A stretch of 64,000 bases of DNA from Chloroflexota bacterium (GTDB lineage: Bacteria; Chloroflexota; Anaerolineae; Anaerolineales; Anaerolineaceae). The notes under the pieces were generated by a model. It had not been told where the DNA came from. It ran no database searches and was given only the letters and a program-made list of their open reading frames with translations. Below, in pieces: positions 42,992 to 52,268 of this stretch; within the stretch, counting starts at the first letter, position 1; the number at the start of each line of letters is the position of its first letter. A program made the position numbers and the translations under genes. The stretch spans positions 246,693 to 310,692 of the forward strand of contig JAKQJC010000034.1 of the NCBI GenBank assembly GCA_029561345.1, given 5' to 3'.

Positions 42992-44332
42992 TCAGGTTTT
43001 TAAACGCCGGATCAGTTTTTGCACCTGGCTCTGGTTTGGATTGAGAGCCAGCGATTGTTCAAGAGCCTGCAGAGCCTGCTCCTTTTCTTTCATGCCCATA
43101 AAGGTGATGCCCAGGTCGCGCATCAGCACATAATTATCACTGGTTTCGGCGGCGGCTTCTTTTAATACAGCCAGGGCTTCGTCGCGTTTGCCCATCAGGT
43201 TAAAAATGCGCGCCAGCTCGAGGCAGACACCGGGATCGTGAGGTAGAATTTTGCGTGCATCGCCCAGCAATTGCAGGGCTTCGGAATAGCAGCGTTCCTG
43301 GCGCTTCTGACGGGCCTGCAGGAGAAGGCTGGCTACCTTTGAAAAGCGTTCATCAGTGCTTGTTGAGGATGGCTGAGGGGTGTTAAGGCGGGCAGACAGG
43401 GCGTCAATGGCGGCCACAAAATCTTGGGCCGATTGGAAGCGGTCATCGGGGCGGATGGCCACGGCTTTGAGGAGCAGATCGCGCAGGGGACGGGGGATGT
43501 TGGGCGAGAAGGTGGTCGGATCAATGCGCGGGGCGTTTTCCGCCGCCTGATACATGGCGTCGCGGGCAATTTGCTGCTGCAGGCGTTTATCGGCGAAAAC
43601 CATAGGGTTTTTCGCCAGGGCGCGTTCGAGGGCCTGGTCGGCGGCTTTATGGTAATCGATGGGCATGTGACCGGTGACCATTTCGTATAGCATAACGCCG
43701 ACTGAGTAAAGATCGGCGCGGCCGTCCACCACAGCGGACAGACCTGAAGCCTGTTCGGGGGGCATGTAGTTCAGAGTGCCCATGATATCGCCCATCTGGG
43801 TCATGGCGTGTTCTTCAAGGTGGGCCAGACCCCAATCGCCAATTTTGACATGGGCGCCGTCGGCACTGAGGAGAATGTTTTCAGGTTTGATATCGCGGTG
43901 GAAAATGTTTTCCTGATGGGCTACTGCCAGGCCGATGCAAATTTCCTTGATGATGCGCAGGCAGTCGGGCAGGGTGAGGGGCGGCTGGCGGCGGTCCATC
44001 CAATCGCGCAGGGTGCCGCCGTCAATGTATTCCATGACAATGAAGTAGCTTTGTACACCGGGGTATTTATCTGGTTCGATCAATTCAAACACCAACACCA
44101 CGTTTGGATGGAACAATTCACCCATGGCATAAGATTCATGAATGAAGCGTTTGATGATGGCGGGGTTGGCTTCGCTCATTTTAAGCTGCTTGATCGCCAC
44201 CAGGCGGCGGGTCATGGTTTTATGGTGGGCCAGATAAACAAAGCCAAAAGAACCTTTGCCCAGGTATTTGTCAATTTGATACTGCCAGATGGAATCACCG
44301 GGTTTAAGCTGTTCGGAATTCGTTGGGAACAT
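42992..44332 (-). CDS. Ser/Thr protein kinase with C-terminal TPRs
   Basis: The 446-residue protein has a Hanks-type kinase domain (about 17-290): GKGSFG glycine loop at 25-30, VAIK lysine near 47, HRDIKPEN catalytic loop near 145, a DWG in place of DFG, and MPPEQ (an APE-like P+1 region). A TPR region follows (about 330-440). There is no membrane helix or extracellular sensor, unlike PknB, so it is cytosolic and may bind the membrane through the TPR protein encoded next. First gene of the eight-gene operon; GAGGAG upstream of the ATG. Confidence 0.88.
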   Translation of the reverse strand: MFPTNSEQLKPGDSIWQYQIDKYLGKGSFGFVYLAHHKTMTRRLVAIKQLKMSEANPAIIKRFIHESYAMGELFHPNVVLVFELIEPDKYPGVQSYFIVMEYIDGGTLRDWMDRRQPPLTLPDCLRIIKEICIGLAVAHQENIFHRDIKPENILLSADGAHVKIGDWGLAHLEEHAMTQMGDIMGTLNYMPPEQASGLSAVVDGRADLYSVGVMLYEMVTGHMPIDYHKAADQALERALAKNPMVFADKRLQQQIARDAMYQAAENAPRIDPTTFSPNIPRPLRDLLLKAVAIRPDDRFQSAQDFVAAIDALSARLNTPQPSSTSTDERFSKVASLLLQARQKRQERCYSEALQLLGDARKILPHDPGVCLELARIFNLMGKRDEALAVLKEAAAETSDNYVLMRDLGITFMGMKEKEQALQALEQSLALNPNQSQVQKLIRRLKT

Positions 44333-44365
44333 GAGAGTCTCCTCAGGTGAGAGATTACCTAATTT

Positions 44366-44371
44366 ATTATA
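44366..44371 (-). promoter_or_regulatory. -10 box of the chaperone-kinase operon
   Basis: A perfect TATAAT on the minus strand lies about 34 bases before the kinase start; the -35 region is weak (TTATCA-like). Confidence 0.5.
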
Positions 44372-44468
44372 GATGATAATTGGAAGGAATGATAATCAAA
44401 TTCAGGGTACTTTATCCGTTTTGGATTTGTAAATTAAATAAACCGTGTCACTTTGTTTGTTAACCTAC

Positions 44469-44496
44469 TTGACAAAAAAAATTATTATGTTATATT
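44469..44496 (+). promoter_or_regulatory. promoter of the ROK regulator gene
   Basis: TTGACA (44469-44474) and TATATT (44491-44496), 16 bases apart, in an AT-rich divergent region. Predicted start near 44503. Confidence 0.7.
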
Positions 44497-44527
44497 AGTT
44501 ATATCATCCTATTGCGGCAGGAATTGC

Positions 44528-45799
44528 GTGGTCACTTCTTACATATCTTTTACAGCAGATAATGTCAAGAAATTCAACCGTTATGCCATCCTGGACCTGA
44601 TCCGGTTCTCGGGAGGGGGCATTTCGCGGGTTGAACTGGCGCGGCGGATGGGGTTGACCCGGGCTGCAGTGACTGCGATTGTTAACGAACTGATGGATGC
44701 TGGTCTGGTCTGTGAGGCAGAAAGCCTCAAGATTCCCAGCGGCCGGCGGCCGGTGGTTTTGGAGATTGACGCCAACCGCGGTTTTGTGATTGGCGTGGAT
44801 ACGGGGGCGACCCATATCCGCCTGATGCTGGCTGACTTTGCTTCCCACACCATTGCTGAAGTGGAAGCGGCTTTTGATATCAACCGCGGACCCGAAATGT
44901 GCCTGTTTGAAATGGATGCCCTGCTGCGCCAGCTTCTTGAAAAAGCGGGTTTGCCGCTTGAACAGATTTGCGCAGTGGGTGTAGGCGTGCCCGGGCCGAT
45001 CGACACAGGCCTGGGCGGGGTGAGCGGTCCACCGATCATGCCGGGCTGGGATGGCTATCCGATTCGCGATCATTTGCAGGAATTATGGCATTGTCCAGTA
45101 ACAATCAACAATGACGCCGAACTGGGCGCACTGGGCGAATGGGCCTACGGCGCCGGCCGCGGCGAACAGAATCTGGTATATCTGAAAGTGGGGATGGGCA
45201 TTGGCGCAGGTTTGCTGCTGGATGGACAGATTTACCACGGCAAGACCGGCAGCGCCGGCGAAATTGGCCACATCACCATTGAAGAAAACGGTCCGCTTTG
45301 CACCTGCGGCAACCGGGGCTGCCTTGAAGCCATGGCCGGCGGCAAAGCCATTGGTTACCGTGCGGCAGAAGCTGTGCGGCGCGGCCAGCGCACCCAGCTG
45401 GCGGAAATTGTGCCGCCTGAAAAAATCACAGCCCGCGATGTGATGGTGGCGGCACGCAGCGGTGACTTGTTGGCACAGCAAATTGTGCATGACGCAGGCG
45501 CCCACCTGGGAACAGCGGTGGCCAGCCTGGTTAACCTTATCAACCCAGGGATGGTGGTGGTTGGCGGCGGTGTGGCGCAAATTGGAGATTTGCTGCTGGA
45601 ACCGATTCGTCAGGCGGTGCAGGCGCGCAGCCTGAAACCGGCTTCTGGCGCTGTGCGCATCACCACGGCCCTTTTGGAAAGGCGCTCGGTTGGTATGGGC
45701 GCTGTGGTTCAAGCATTATCTATCGCATTGAGGACGATTTCAGACCGGAAGGAGGTGAGGGTGAAAGAAGACGAGTATGATGAAATGGATTCCAATTGA
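44528..45799 (+). CDS. ROK-family transcriptional regulator (NagC/XylR type)
   Basis: The 423-residue protein combines an N-terminal winged helix (about 10-70, SRVELARRMGLTRAAVTAIVNEL) with a ROK sugar-kinase-like domain carrying the zinc motif CTCGNRGCLE and the GHITIEENG segment. These regulators bind a sugar and release operators. The GTG at 44528 is used because AGGA is six to seven bases upstream and lies after the promoter. It precedes the sugar ABC transporter genes and most likely controls them and itself. Confidence 0.88.
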   Translation: MVTSYISFTADNVKKFNRYAILDLIRFSGGGISRVELARRMGLTRAAVTAIVNELMDAGLVCEAESLKIPSGRRPVVLEIDANRGFVIGVDTGATHIRLMLADFASHTIAEVEAAFDINRGPEMCLFEMDALLRQLLEKAGLPLEQICAVGVGVPGPIDTGLGGVSGPPIMPGWDGYPIRDHLQELWHCPVTINNDAELGALGEWAYGAGRGEQNLVYLKVGMGIGAGLLLDGQIYHGKTGSAGEIGHITIEENGPLCTCGNRGCLEAMAGGKAIGYRAAEAVRRGQRTQLAEIVPPEKITARDVMVAARSGDLLAQQIVHDAGAHLGTAVASLVNLINPGMVVVGGGVAQIGDLLLEPIRQAVQARSLKPASGAVRITTALLERRSVGMGAVVQALSIALRTISDRKEVRVKEDEYDEMDSN

Positions 45800-45853
45800 G
45801 AGCCAGAAGCTGGCTCACCCATTGTTTCATATAAATTTTGAGGAGTAAAAGAG

Positions 45854-47098
45854 ATGACAAAGAAATTGATGCCCTTGATCAGCATCCTGCTGATCGCAGC
45901 CTTTATCCTGGGCGCCTGCACGACCCCGACCGCAGAACCTACCAAGGCTGCTGAACCCACCAAAGCGACGGCCGCTGAAGCCACCAAGGCTCCTGTGACC
46001 CCTGCTGGCCCCAAAGGCGAAGTGACCCTCTGGCATGCTTACCAGACTGGCTCTTCGGAAGAGACCACCCTGACTGAACTGATCGCCAACGCTCAGAAAG
46101 CCATGCCTGATCTCAAGATCAACGTGCTGCAGATCCCCTTCAGCGAGATCTTCAACAAGTACCAGACCGAAGTTGCTGCTGGCGGCGGCCCCGATATGTT
46201 CGTGGCCCCCAATGACGACCTCGGCAACTGGGCTCGCGGCAACCTGGTCATGCCCCTTGATTCCCTCCTGGCTGGCAAGCTGGATAAAGTGTCCAACGTG
46301 GCCGTGGAAGGCATGAAGGTTGACGGCAAGATCTACGGCGTGCCCGAATCAGCCAAGGCTGTTGCCCTGTACTACAACAAGGAACTGGTCCCCAATCCTC
46401 CCAAGACCACCGATGAACTGATGGCCCTGGTGAAGGAAGGCAAGACGATCAGCATCTTTGTGGGCGCCTACCACATGTTTGGCTGGGCCGGCTCCTTCGG
46501 CGGCAAGCTGCTCGATGACACCAACAAGTGCGTTGCTGATCAGGGCGGTTGGGCGGAAGCCTACCAGTACCTGCTCGACCTCAAGGCTGCCGGCGGCATC
46601 TTTGAACCCGATTACGGCAAGGCCGAAGCTGGCTTCCGCGCTGGCACCGTTGGCATGTTCGTCAACGGCCCGTGGGCTCTGGCTGACTACAAGAAAGACC
46701 TCGGCGACAAGCTGGGCGTGGTTCCGATCCCTGCTGGCCCCAAGGGCGCTGCTGCTCCGTTGAATGGCATTGATGGCTTCTACATCAATCCCAACAGCAA
46801 GAATACCCTCTCAGCTGTTGAACTGGCTCTGTTCCTGACCAACAAAGAATCATCTCAGATCTACACCGACAAGGCCGGTCACGTGCCGGTGCGCTCGGAC
46901 GTGCAGGCTGCTGACCCGCTGGTGGCTGCCTTCGCTGAAGCTTCTGCGACCGGTTACCCCCGCCCGCAGAGCGCTGAATTCGGCAACTTCTGGGGTCCCT
47001 TTGGCGACATGGTCACCAAGATCATGGAAGGCGCTGTGAAACCTGCTGATGGCGTGACCGAAGCCTGCAAGGCGATGAACACCGCAAGCGGCAAGTAA
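45854..47098 (+). CDS. sugar ABC transporter substrate-binding lipoprotein (MalE-like)
   Basis: The 414-residue protein starts with a lipoprotein signal (LISILLIAAFILGAC, Cys at residue 22), a Thr/Lys-rich linker to about 55, and a family 1 binding-protein fold (EVTLWHAYQTG, GPDMFVAPNDDLG, YGVPESAKAVALYYNKEL, GVGMFVNGPWA-like). This is MalE-like, for maltose or maltodextrins. Codon choice is distinctive: AAG, AAC, GGC and CCC are strongly preferred, as in highly expressed genes. GAGGAG precedes the ATG. A stable hairpin follows and may protect this part of the mRNA. Confidence 0.9.
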   Translation: MTKKLMPLISILLIAAFILGACTTPTAEPTKAAEPTKATAAEATKAPVTPAGPKGEVTLWHAYQTGSSEETTLTELIANAQKAMPDLKINVLQIPFSEIFNKYQTEVAAGGGPDMFVAPNDDLGNWARGNLVMPLDSLLAGKLDKVSNVAVEGMKVDGKIYGVPESAKAVALYYNKELVPNPPKTTDELMALVKEGKTISIFVGAYHMFGWAGSFGGKLLDDTNKCVADQGGWAEAYQYLLDLKAAGGIFEPDYGKAEAGFRAGTVGMFVNGPWALADYKKDLGDKLGVVPIPAGPKGAAAPLNGIDGFYINPNSKNTLSAVELALFLTNKESSQIYTDKAGHVPVRSDVQAADPLVAAFAEASATGYPRPQSAEFGNFWGPFGDMVTKIMEGAVKPADGVTEACKAMNTASGK

Positions 47099-47114
47099 TT
47101 CTGTTGTGACTATT

Positions 47115-47150
47115 GGAGCGCTGCGACCCCTGACTGGAGCGCAGCGCTCC
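47115..47150 (+). promoter_or_regulatory. intercistronic hairpin after the binding-protein gene
   Basis: GGAGCGCTGCG (47115-47125) pairs perfectly with 47140-47150 around a 14-base loop, without a T-run. Such hairpins often protect the 3' end of abundant binding-protein mRNA relative to the permease genes. Confidence 0.65.
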
Positions 47151-47185
47151 ACCTTCGTTTTAGAACAGATGGGAGGATGTGTCAT

Positions 47186-48226
47186 ATGGCCACTTTATCC
47201 GCCAACGCGCCCGGGCCAGGGAATGGACTCCTCAGGTGGTGGAAACGGACTTCTTTTACCCGCGCTGCCTACCTGTACTTAATTCCAGCTTTCCTGGTGA
47301 TGGGTATCATTACTTTTTATCCGATGTTTTACCAGGTCTGGATGTCCTTCACTGATTACAATATCAAAAACCTGAGGATGGATTCAGCCCCGCCGAACAA
47401 TGTGGGTTTGAAGAACTATGAAGACATCTTCAAGGGAGAACTGGCCAAGAAAGTTCAGAATTTCAATTTCTGGCGCATCCTGGTGTTCAATCTGTGGTGG
47501 GTGATCAGCAATGTGCCGATTCACGTCATTCTGGGCGTTCTGATTGCGGTGCTTTTGAACGTGAACGGGCTGTGGTTTAAGAAAGTGTACAGGGCGGTTT
47601 ACGTCTTACCAATCATTTTACCCTGGCTGGTGGTTGCGACCGTGTGGCGCAACATGTTTGACCAGGATTCGGGCTCCATTAACCTGCTGCTGGCTTCGGT
47701 TGGCGGCCTGTTTGGGGTGCCCCAGGAAGTGTTCCGGATACGCTGGATGGAAAGTATTGTGCCGCCGATCAACTGGCTTTTGCCCGGACAGGCACTGCCG
47801 CTTTCCTATTACGCCATGCTCATCACCAATATCTGGATGGGCTGGCCTTATAACTGTATTGTGGCAACGGGCGCTCTGCAGAGCATCCCCAAGGATCTTT
47901 ACGAGGCGGCTTCGATCGATGGCGCCAGCCCCACTCAGCAGTTCTTTAATATCACGGTGCCCTTGCTCAGGCCAGCCATGATCCCTGCGGCCATGGTAGG
48001 CACCATCACCACCTTCAACCTGTTCAATTGTATTTACTTCATGTCGGGCGGCGGTCCGCTGCGCCAGACGGAAATTCTGGTGACCACGGCCTTTGACCTG
48101 GTCAAATCGCAGCGCCTCTATGGCATGGCGGCAGCCTTCTGCGTTGTCATTTTCTTTGTCTTGCTGGGCCTGACCCTGTTGACAAATTATGTTACGCGCG
48201 CAACGGAGAGCTACGATGTCAGTTGA
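47186..48226 (+). CDS. sugar ABC transporter permease (MalF-like)
   Basis: The 346-residue membrane protein has about six to eight TM helices and the EAA loop YEAASIDGASPTQQFFNITVPLL in a short form (EAASIDGASP) near residue 240, where the ATPase docks. ATG 47186 is used because GGGAGG lies nine bases upstream; ATG 47177 abuts that site. It overlaps the next permease by 11 bases. Confidence 0.9.
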   Translation: MATLSANAPGPGNGLLRWWKRTSFTRAAYLYLIPAFLVMGIITFYPMFYQVWMSFTDYNIKNLRMDSAPPNNVGLKNYEDIFKGELAKKVQNFNFWRILVFNLWWVISNVPIHVILGVLIAVLLNVNGLWFKKVYRAVYVLPIILPWLVVATVWRNMFDQDSGSINLLLASVGGLFGVPQEVFRIRWMESIVPPINWLLPGQALPLSYYAMLITNIWMGWPYNCIVATGALQSIPKDLYEAASIDGASPTQQFFNITVPLLRPAMIPAAMVGTITTFNLFNCIYFMSGGGPLRQTEILVTTAFDLVKSQRLYGMAAAFCVVIFFVLLGLTLLTNYVTRATESYDVS

Positions 48227-49163
48227 AACCTCTTCCCAAAAATCGTTTTCGCTGCCCTTTGGCAAAAGAAATTCCGGCCCACAGGAAGGCGGGCGGCCGC
48301 TGAAACTCTGGCAGCAACTGATCTACCAGGCGTTGGCGCTGCTAATTGCCTTCATTGTAATCTTCCCGATTCTTTGGATTGTCAGCTTATCGCTGAATCC
48401 AAAGAATGTGTCGCGTCCGAAAAACCTGATACCCGAACAAATTTCCTTCGACGCCTATTTGCGCGTGTTGGACAAACCAACCGCCAACCCGGTCACCTTC
48501 CGCGAACTGGCGGTCAACCAGCTGAAGCTGGCAGGCGGCAGCAGCATTGCAGCCGTTTTAATTGGCGTTCTGGCGGCGTATTCTTTCTCGCGTTTCAATT
48601 TTAAAGGGCGCAAGGCGTTGATGGTGACGGTGGTCACGGTGCTGATGTTACCATCCATCGCGACGGTGGCGCCGTTATTTGTCCTGTTGAACAAGATCCA
48701 GATCAGTCTGGGTGATATCACCTTCAACCTGCGTGATTCCCTGTGGGGCGTGGGTCTGGCCGTTGTTTCTGGCCAGCTTCCCTTTGCCATCTGGAACCTG
48801 AAAGGTTACCTGGACACCATTCCCAAAGAAATTGAAGAAGCCGCCATTATTGACGGCGCCAGCCCAAACCAGATGTTTATTTCCATTGTTTTGCCGCTGG
48901 CCATGCCGGCATTGGCGGTGACGGGTTTTCTGGCTTTCTCAGCAGGCTGGACGGAATTCGTTATGTCGTGGCAGTTCCTGACCAAACCGCAAGATTTCAC
49001 CCTGGCCATGTCTCTCTGGAATATGGTGGGGCAGTTCTCAGGTGATGTACCGTGGTCGGTGTTTGCAGCCATGGCATTGATGGTGGCTTCTCCGGTGGCC
49101 ATCGTCTACCTGATGCTGCAGCGCTATATTGTCGGCGGCATGACTCTTGGCGGCATCAAATAA
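48216..49163 (+). CDS. sugar ABC transporter permease (MalG-like)
   Basis: The 315-residue protein has six TM helices and an EAA loop (EEAAIIDGASPNQMF, near residue 215). It should pair with the MalF-like protein encoded just upstream, with an 11-base overlap. The longer ORF start at 48189 lies inside the partner gene and adds a basic stretch; ATG 48216 is preferred. Confidence 0.9.
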   Translation: MSVETSSQKSFSLPFGKRNSGPQEGGRPLKLWQQLIYQALALLIAFIVIFPILWIVSLSLNPKNVSRPKNLIPEQISFDAYLRVLDKPTANPVTFRELAVNQLKLAGGSSIAAVLIGVLAAYSFSRFNFKGRKALMVTVVTVLMLPSIATVAPLFVLLNKIQISLGDITFNLRDSLWGVGLAVVSGQLPFAIWNLKGYLDTIPKEIEEAAIIDGASPNQMFISIVLPLAMPALAVTGFLAFSAGWTEFVMSWQFLTKPQDFTLAMSLWNMVGQFSGDVPWSVFAAMALMVASPVAIVYLMLQRYIVGGMTLGGIK

Positions 49164-49198
49164 TTCCAACTGTAACAGAGGGGGGATGATTTGCAAAA

Positions 49199-49231
49199 AA
49201 CTTTTCGGCGGCGTTATGCCGCCGAAAAGTT
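49199..49231 (+). promoter_or_regulatory. 14-bp hairpin between the two permease pairs
   Basis: 49199-49212 pairs perfectly with 49218-49231 around a GTTAT loop. The six A bases before it and lack of T bases after it make it a poor plus-strand terminator; it may separate expression of the two transporter modules. Confidence 0.55.
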
Positions 49232-49246
49232 CATTCAGGATCACGT

Positions 49247-51400
49247 ATGAAGTTACCCTTGAAGAGAATCCTGGTTTTTCTGACTGTTTTCGGGGTTTTT
49301 TGTTTTGCGCTCTGGCTGCGGCTTTCGGCAGTCCAGAAATTGCCCATTGACTATGATGAGGATGATTACCTGGGGGCAGGCCAGGTTTACGCCCGCGCCA
49401 TCAAGGCGGGCGACTGGAATGAAGTGATCAATTACGACTACAACTATGAACACCCCCCGTTGACGAAAATAGTGTATGGCCTGGTGATCATGGGATTGCC
49501 TGAGGCGCCGCAGTTACGAGAAGGAAAACCCACTGAACCGCCAGTGAAAAACCTGCCTCGGCCGCATTTTATTTATGCGCGCAACAGCTCGGCCGTGTTT
49601 GGTTCGCTTGAATCGCTGGCTCTGGCGGTTATCAACCCGCTGGCGGGTTTGCTGCTGGCAGTGAACACCTGGCAGATCAAATACACCAGCCAGATTATGC
49701 TGGAACCCCTGCCGGCTTTAGCCAGCCTTCTGGCGGTGCTGTTTTACATGCGCTCGCGCCAGAAGTTCAATTTCTGGACGGTGCTCTCCGCCGTCATGCT
49801 GGGCATCACCGCGGCTTCCAAGTATCCTTATGCGCTGGTGGGGCTGGCCATATTGATGCACTGGCTGTGGACGCGGCGGCCGGACAACTGGCGCGACCGG
49901 CGCAGTCTGGGCGGATGGCTGCTGCCTGTGCTGGCCTGGGGGCTGATTGCACTGGCCTTTTTTGTGGCTCTGGATCCGCGCTTATGGACAGACCCAGTCA
50001 ACCGCCTGAAGGAGTCGCTGTTTTTCCACGGCGGTTATTCACAGAGCAAGACGGTGAAAGATGCCAATTACCCGCCGTGGCAGCAGCTGGTGTGGTTGGC
50101 CCAGTCCGTGCCCTGGCATCCGGGCGTTTTCCCCATCACCATTGACAGCTTCATTTTTGTCTTCGCCATTTTGGGACTGCCGCGCTTATGGAAAAAACAA
50201 CCCGTGATGTGCCTGTGGCTGGGCCTGATGATGGCTTTCCTGTTTGTCTGGCCGACCAAGTGGCCGCAGTACCTGTTGATGATGCTGGCGCCTTTTTCCC
50301 TGTCGGCCGCGGAAGGTTTTCAGGAAGTGGTCAGCGATCCAATGATACGCACCGTGAGGGACTGGATGGGAAAGCGCAAACCGGCGCGACCAGACCGGGC
50401 TGCGCAAATGCGGGTGATGCGCAAAGACAGTTTGAAAGCTTTGCCATGGATTTTGCCGGGGCTGCTGGCGCTTTCTGTGATCGCCATTTATCCCTTGATT
50501 TTTCAGGGGGCCATGTCACTGACCGATTTCAATTCCACCTCCATCCGCGACGGATTGCAGGGCGGGGTGTGGCGTGAGGCAATTGGTGGGATCACCGGGC
50601 AGGAAAAGGCGATTAAAGCAGAATTGTTTTCGCAAACCCGCAGCAAGGACGTACACTACCTGGGATTGGCGATCTATGAGGGATTGTTTTCTGGTGGGGC
50701 CGCGGATATTGTGGTGTTCAACATCATCTGGATGATTCTCTCAGTGCTGCTGCAGGTGATGACCGGGGTGGGCATTGCCCTGATTTTGCACCAGCGCGGC
50801 CTGAGGTTCAGATCTGCCTGGCGGGCTCTGTTTATTCTGCCGTGGGCGATCCCTGAATTTGTGGGCGCGCTGATCTGGCTGCGCCTGCTTGAGCCGAAAT
50901 ACGGCTGGCTGGCCCTGGCGCAAAACCTGCCCAAGGATGTGAATGTGCCGGCCTGGTTCAGCGACCCTGGGGCCACCCTGGTGACGCTTTTGATCGCGGC
51001 GACATGGTATGGTTTTCCATTTGTGGTTCTGGCCGCAGGCGCCGGGCTGAAGCAAATATCTGATGAGGTGTATGATGCCGCGGCCATTGACGGCGCGGGT
51101 GCCTGGGCGCGGTTCTGGCATGTCACCTGGCCGATGCTGCTGCCGCTGCTGGCGCCGGCGATGATCATCCGTATGATTTTTGCTTTCAACCAGTTTTATC
51201 TGTTCAATACCTTGCAAATTCAACCCCCCATGACCACATTTGCCAATTTATCCTATTTGATTTTTAACCCCAGCGGCTATTTTGGCGGGCAGTTTGGCCT
51301 TTCGGCAGCCATCAACATGTTCACGGTGCTGGTGTTGATTTGCCTGATCCTCTGGTTCAACCGCTGGAGCAAAGCGGCTGAAGGAGTGACCTATGCATAA
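49247..51400 (+). CDS. fusion of a GT39/PMT-like glycosyltransferase with an ABC permease
   Basis: This 717-residue protein joins two membrane modules in one unbroken frame. Residues 1-380 look like a PMT/ArnT-type GT-C glycosyltransferase: an acidic first loop (IDYDEDDY, near 36-43), a NYEHPPLTK motif (the conserved HPPL) near 69-77, and a closing KWPQYLLMM segment. Residues 390-717 form a MalF-like permease (ILPGLLALSVIAIYP ... EVYDAAAIDGAGAWARF EAA loop near 610). It overlaps the next permease gene by eight bases. AGGA lies before the ATG. I know of no described protein with this architecture. Confidence 0.85.
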   Translation: MKLPLKRILVFLTVFGVFCFALWLRLSAVQKLPIDYDEDDYLGAGQVYARAIKAGDWNEVINYDYNYEHPPLTKIVYGLVIMGLPEAPQLREGKPTEPPVKNLPRPHFIYARNSSAVFGSLESLALAVINPLAGLLLAVNTWQIKYTSQIMLEPLPALASLLAVLFYMRSRQKFNFWTVLSAVMLGITAASKYPYALVGLAILMHWLWTRRPDNWRDRRSLGGWLLPVLAWGLIALAFFVALDPRLWTDPVNRLKESLFFHGGYSQSKTVKDANYPPWQQLVWLAQSVPWHPGVFPITIDSFIFVFAILGLPRLWKKQPVMCLWLGLMMAFLFVWPTKWPQYLLMMLAPFSLSAAEGFQEVVSDPMIRTVRDWMGKRKPARPDRAAQMRVMRKDSLKALPWILPGLLALSVIAIYPLIFQGAMSLTDFNSTSIRDGLQGGVWREAIGGITGQEKAIKAELFSQTRSKDVHYLGLAIYEGLFSGGAADIVVFNIIWMILSVLLQVMTGVGIALILHQRGLRFRSAWRALFILPWAIPEFVGALIWLRLLEPKYGWLALAQNLPKDVNVPAWFSDPGATLVTLLIAATWYGFPFVVLAAGAGLKQISDEVYDAAAIDGAGAWARFWHVTWPMLLPLLAPAMIIRMIFAFNQFYLFNTLQIQPPMTTFANLSYLIFNPSGYFGGQFGLSAAINMFTVLVLICLILWFNRWSKAAEGVTYA

Positions 51401-52244
51401 AATGAGCTGGCCGCGGCAAATTCTCAGCCAGCTTGGCCTGGGTGCCGCCGGGCTCTTTGTTTTGGCGCCAGTATGGGGAATTTTTTACCTGGCCTTCGAC
51501 GGCGGGGTGAAGGGCTGGCCGATGACGTTTCGCATCTGGCCGGAGAAACCCACTCTGGATATGTTTATTCAGGTGTGGAACCGCACAAGCCAGTCGCTAT
51601 CTTTTCCCTCTCTGCTGCTGAACAGTCTGTTTGTTTCGGTGGGGGCGGCGCTGCTTTCGGTGGGCCTGGGTGCCAGCATGGCTTACGCCTTTGCCCGCTA
51701 CCGTTTCCCTGGCCGCAAAGCGGGTCTGATGGGCCTCTTGGTGGGGGCGCTGCTGCCGCCAGTGGCACTGATGACGCCGCTGTATATGCTGCTGACGATG
51801 CTGGGGCTGCGCACCAGCCTCTGGGGGCTGATGATTGTGTATACATCTTTTTCGATGCCTTTTTGTATCTGGAATATGCGCTCGGCGTTTCAGGCGGTTT
51901 CCATTGAGCTGGAGGAGGCAGCTTTTCTCGATGGAGCGGGTCCATTAACTTCTTTTTGGAAAGTGACCCTGCCCCTGGCGCTGCCGGCCATTTCTGTCGC
52001 CGCGCTGATCGCTTTTCTGATCGGTTATTCTGAATTTGCCATGAGCTGGCTGTTTGTGGAAAGAGCCCAGAATGTGACTTTGGCCATGGCGATTGCCGGA
52101 GCATTGCAGGGGGGCGTGATGGAATCATGGAGCAAGCTGGCTGCCCTGGCGGTGATGATGAGCCTGCCGGTAGTATTGATTTTCCTGCTGCTGCAGCGTT
52201 TTCTGCTGGACCGCCTGTTGTTTACCACGACAGGAACAGAATAA
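51393..52244 (+). CDS. sugar ABC transporter permease (MalG-like), second copy
   Basis: The 283-residue protein has six TM helices and an EAA loop (LEEAAFLDGAGPLTSF, near residue 175). It should form a heterodimer with the permease half of the upstream fusion protein. It overlaps that gene by eight bases and is followed by the GH57 gene after 24 bases. The two modules have separate permease pairs but only one visible binding protein and no ATPase gene. Confidence 0.88.
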   Translation: MHKMSWPRQILSQLGLGAAGLFVLAPVWGIFYLAFDGGVKGWPMTFRIWPEKPTLDMFIQVWNRTSQSLSFPSLLLNSLFVSVGAALLSVGLGASMAYAFARYRFPGRKAGLMGLLVGALLPPVALMTPLYMLLTMLGLRTSLWGLMIVYTSFSMPFCIWNMRSAFQAVSIELEEAAFLDGAGPLTSFWKVTLPLALPAISVAALIAFLIGYSEFAMSWLFVERAQNVTLAMAIAGALQGGVMESWSKLAALAVMMSLPVVLIFLLLQRFLLDRLLFTTTGTE

Positions 52245-52268
52245 ATTCATTTTCATTCAGGAGGAGAA

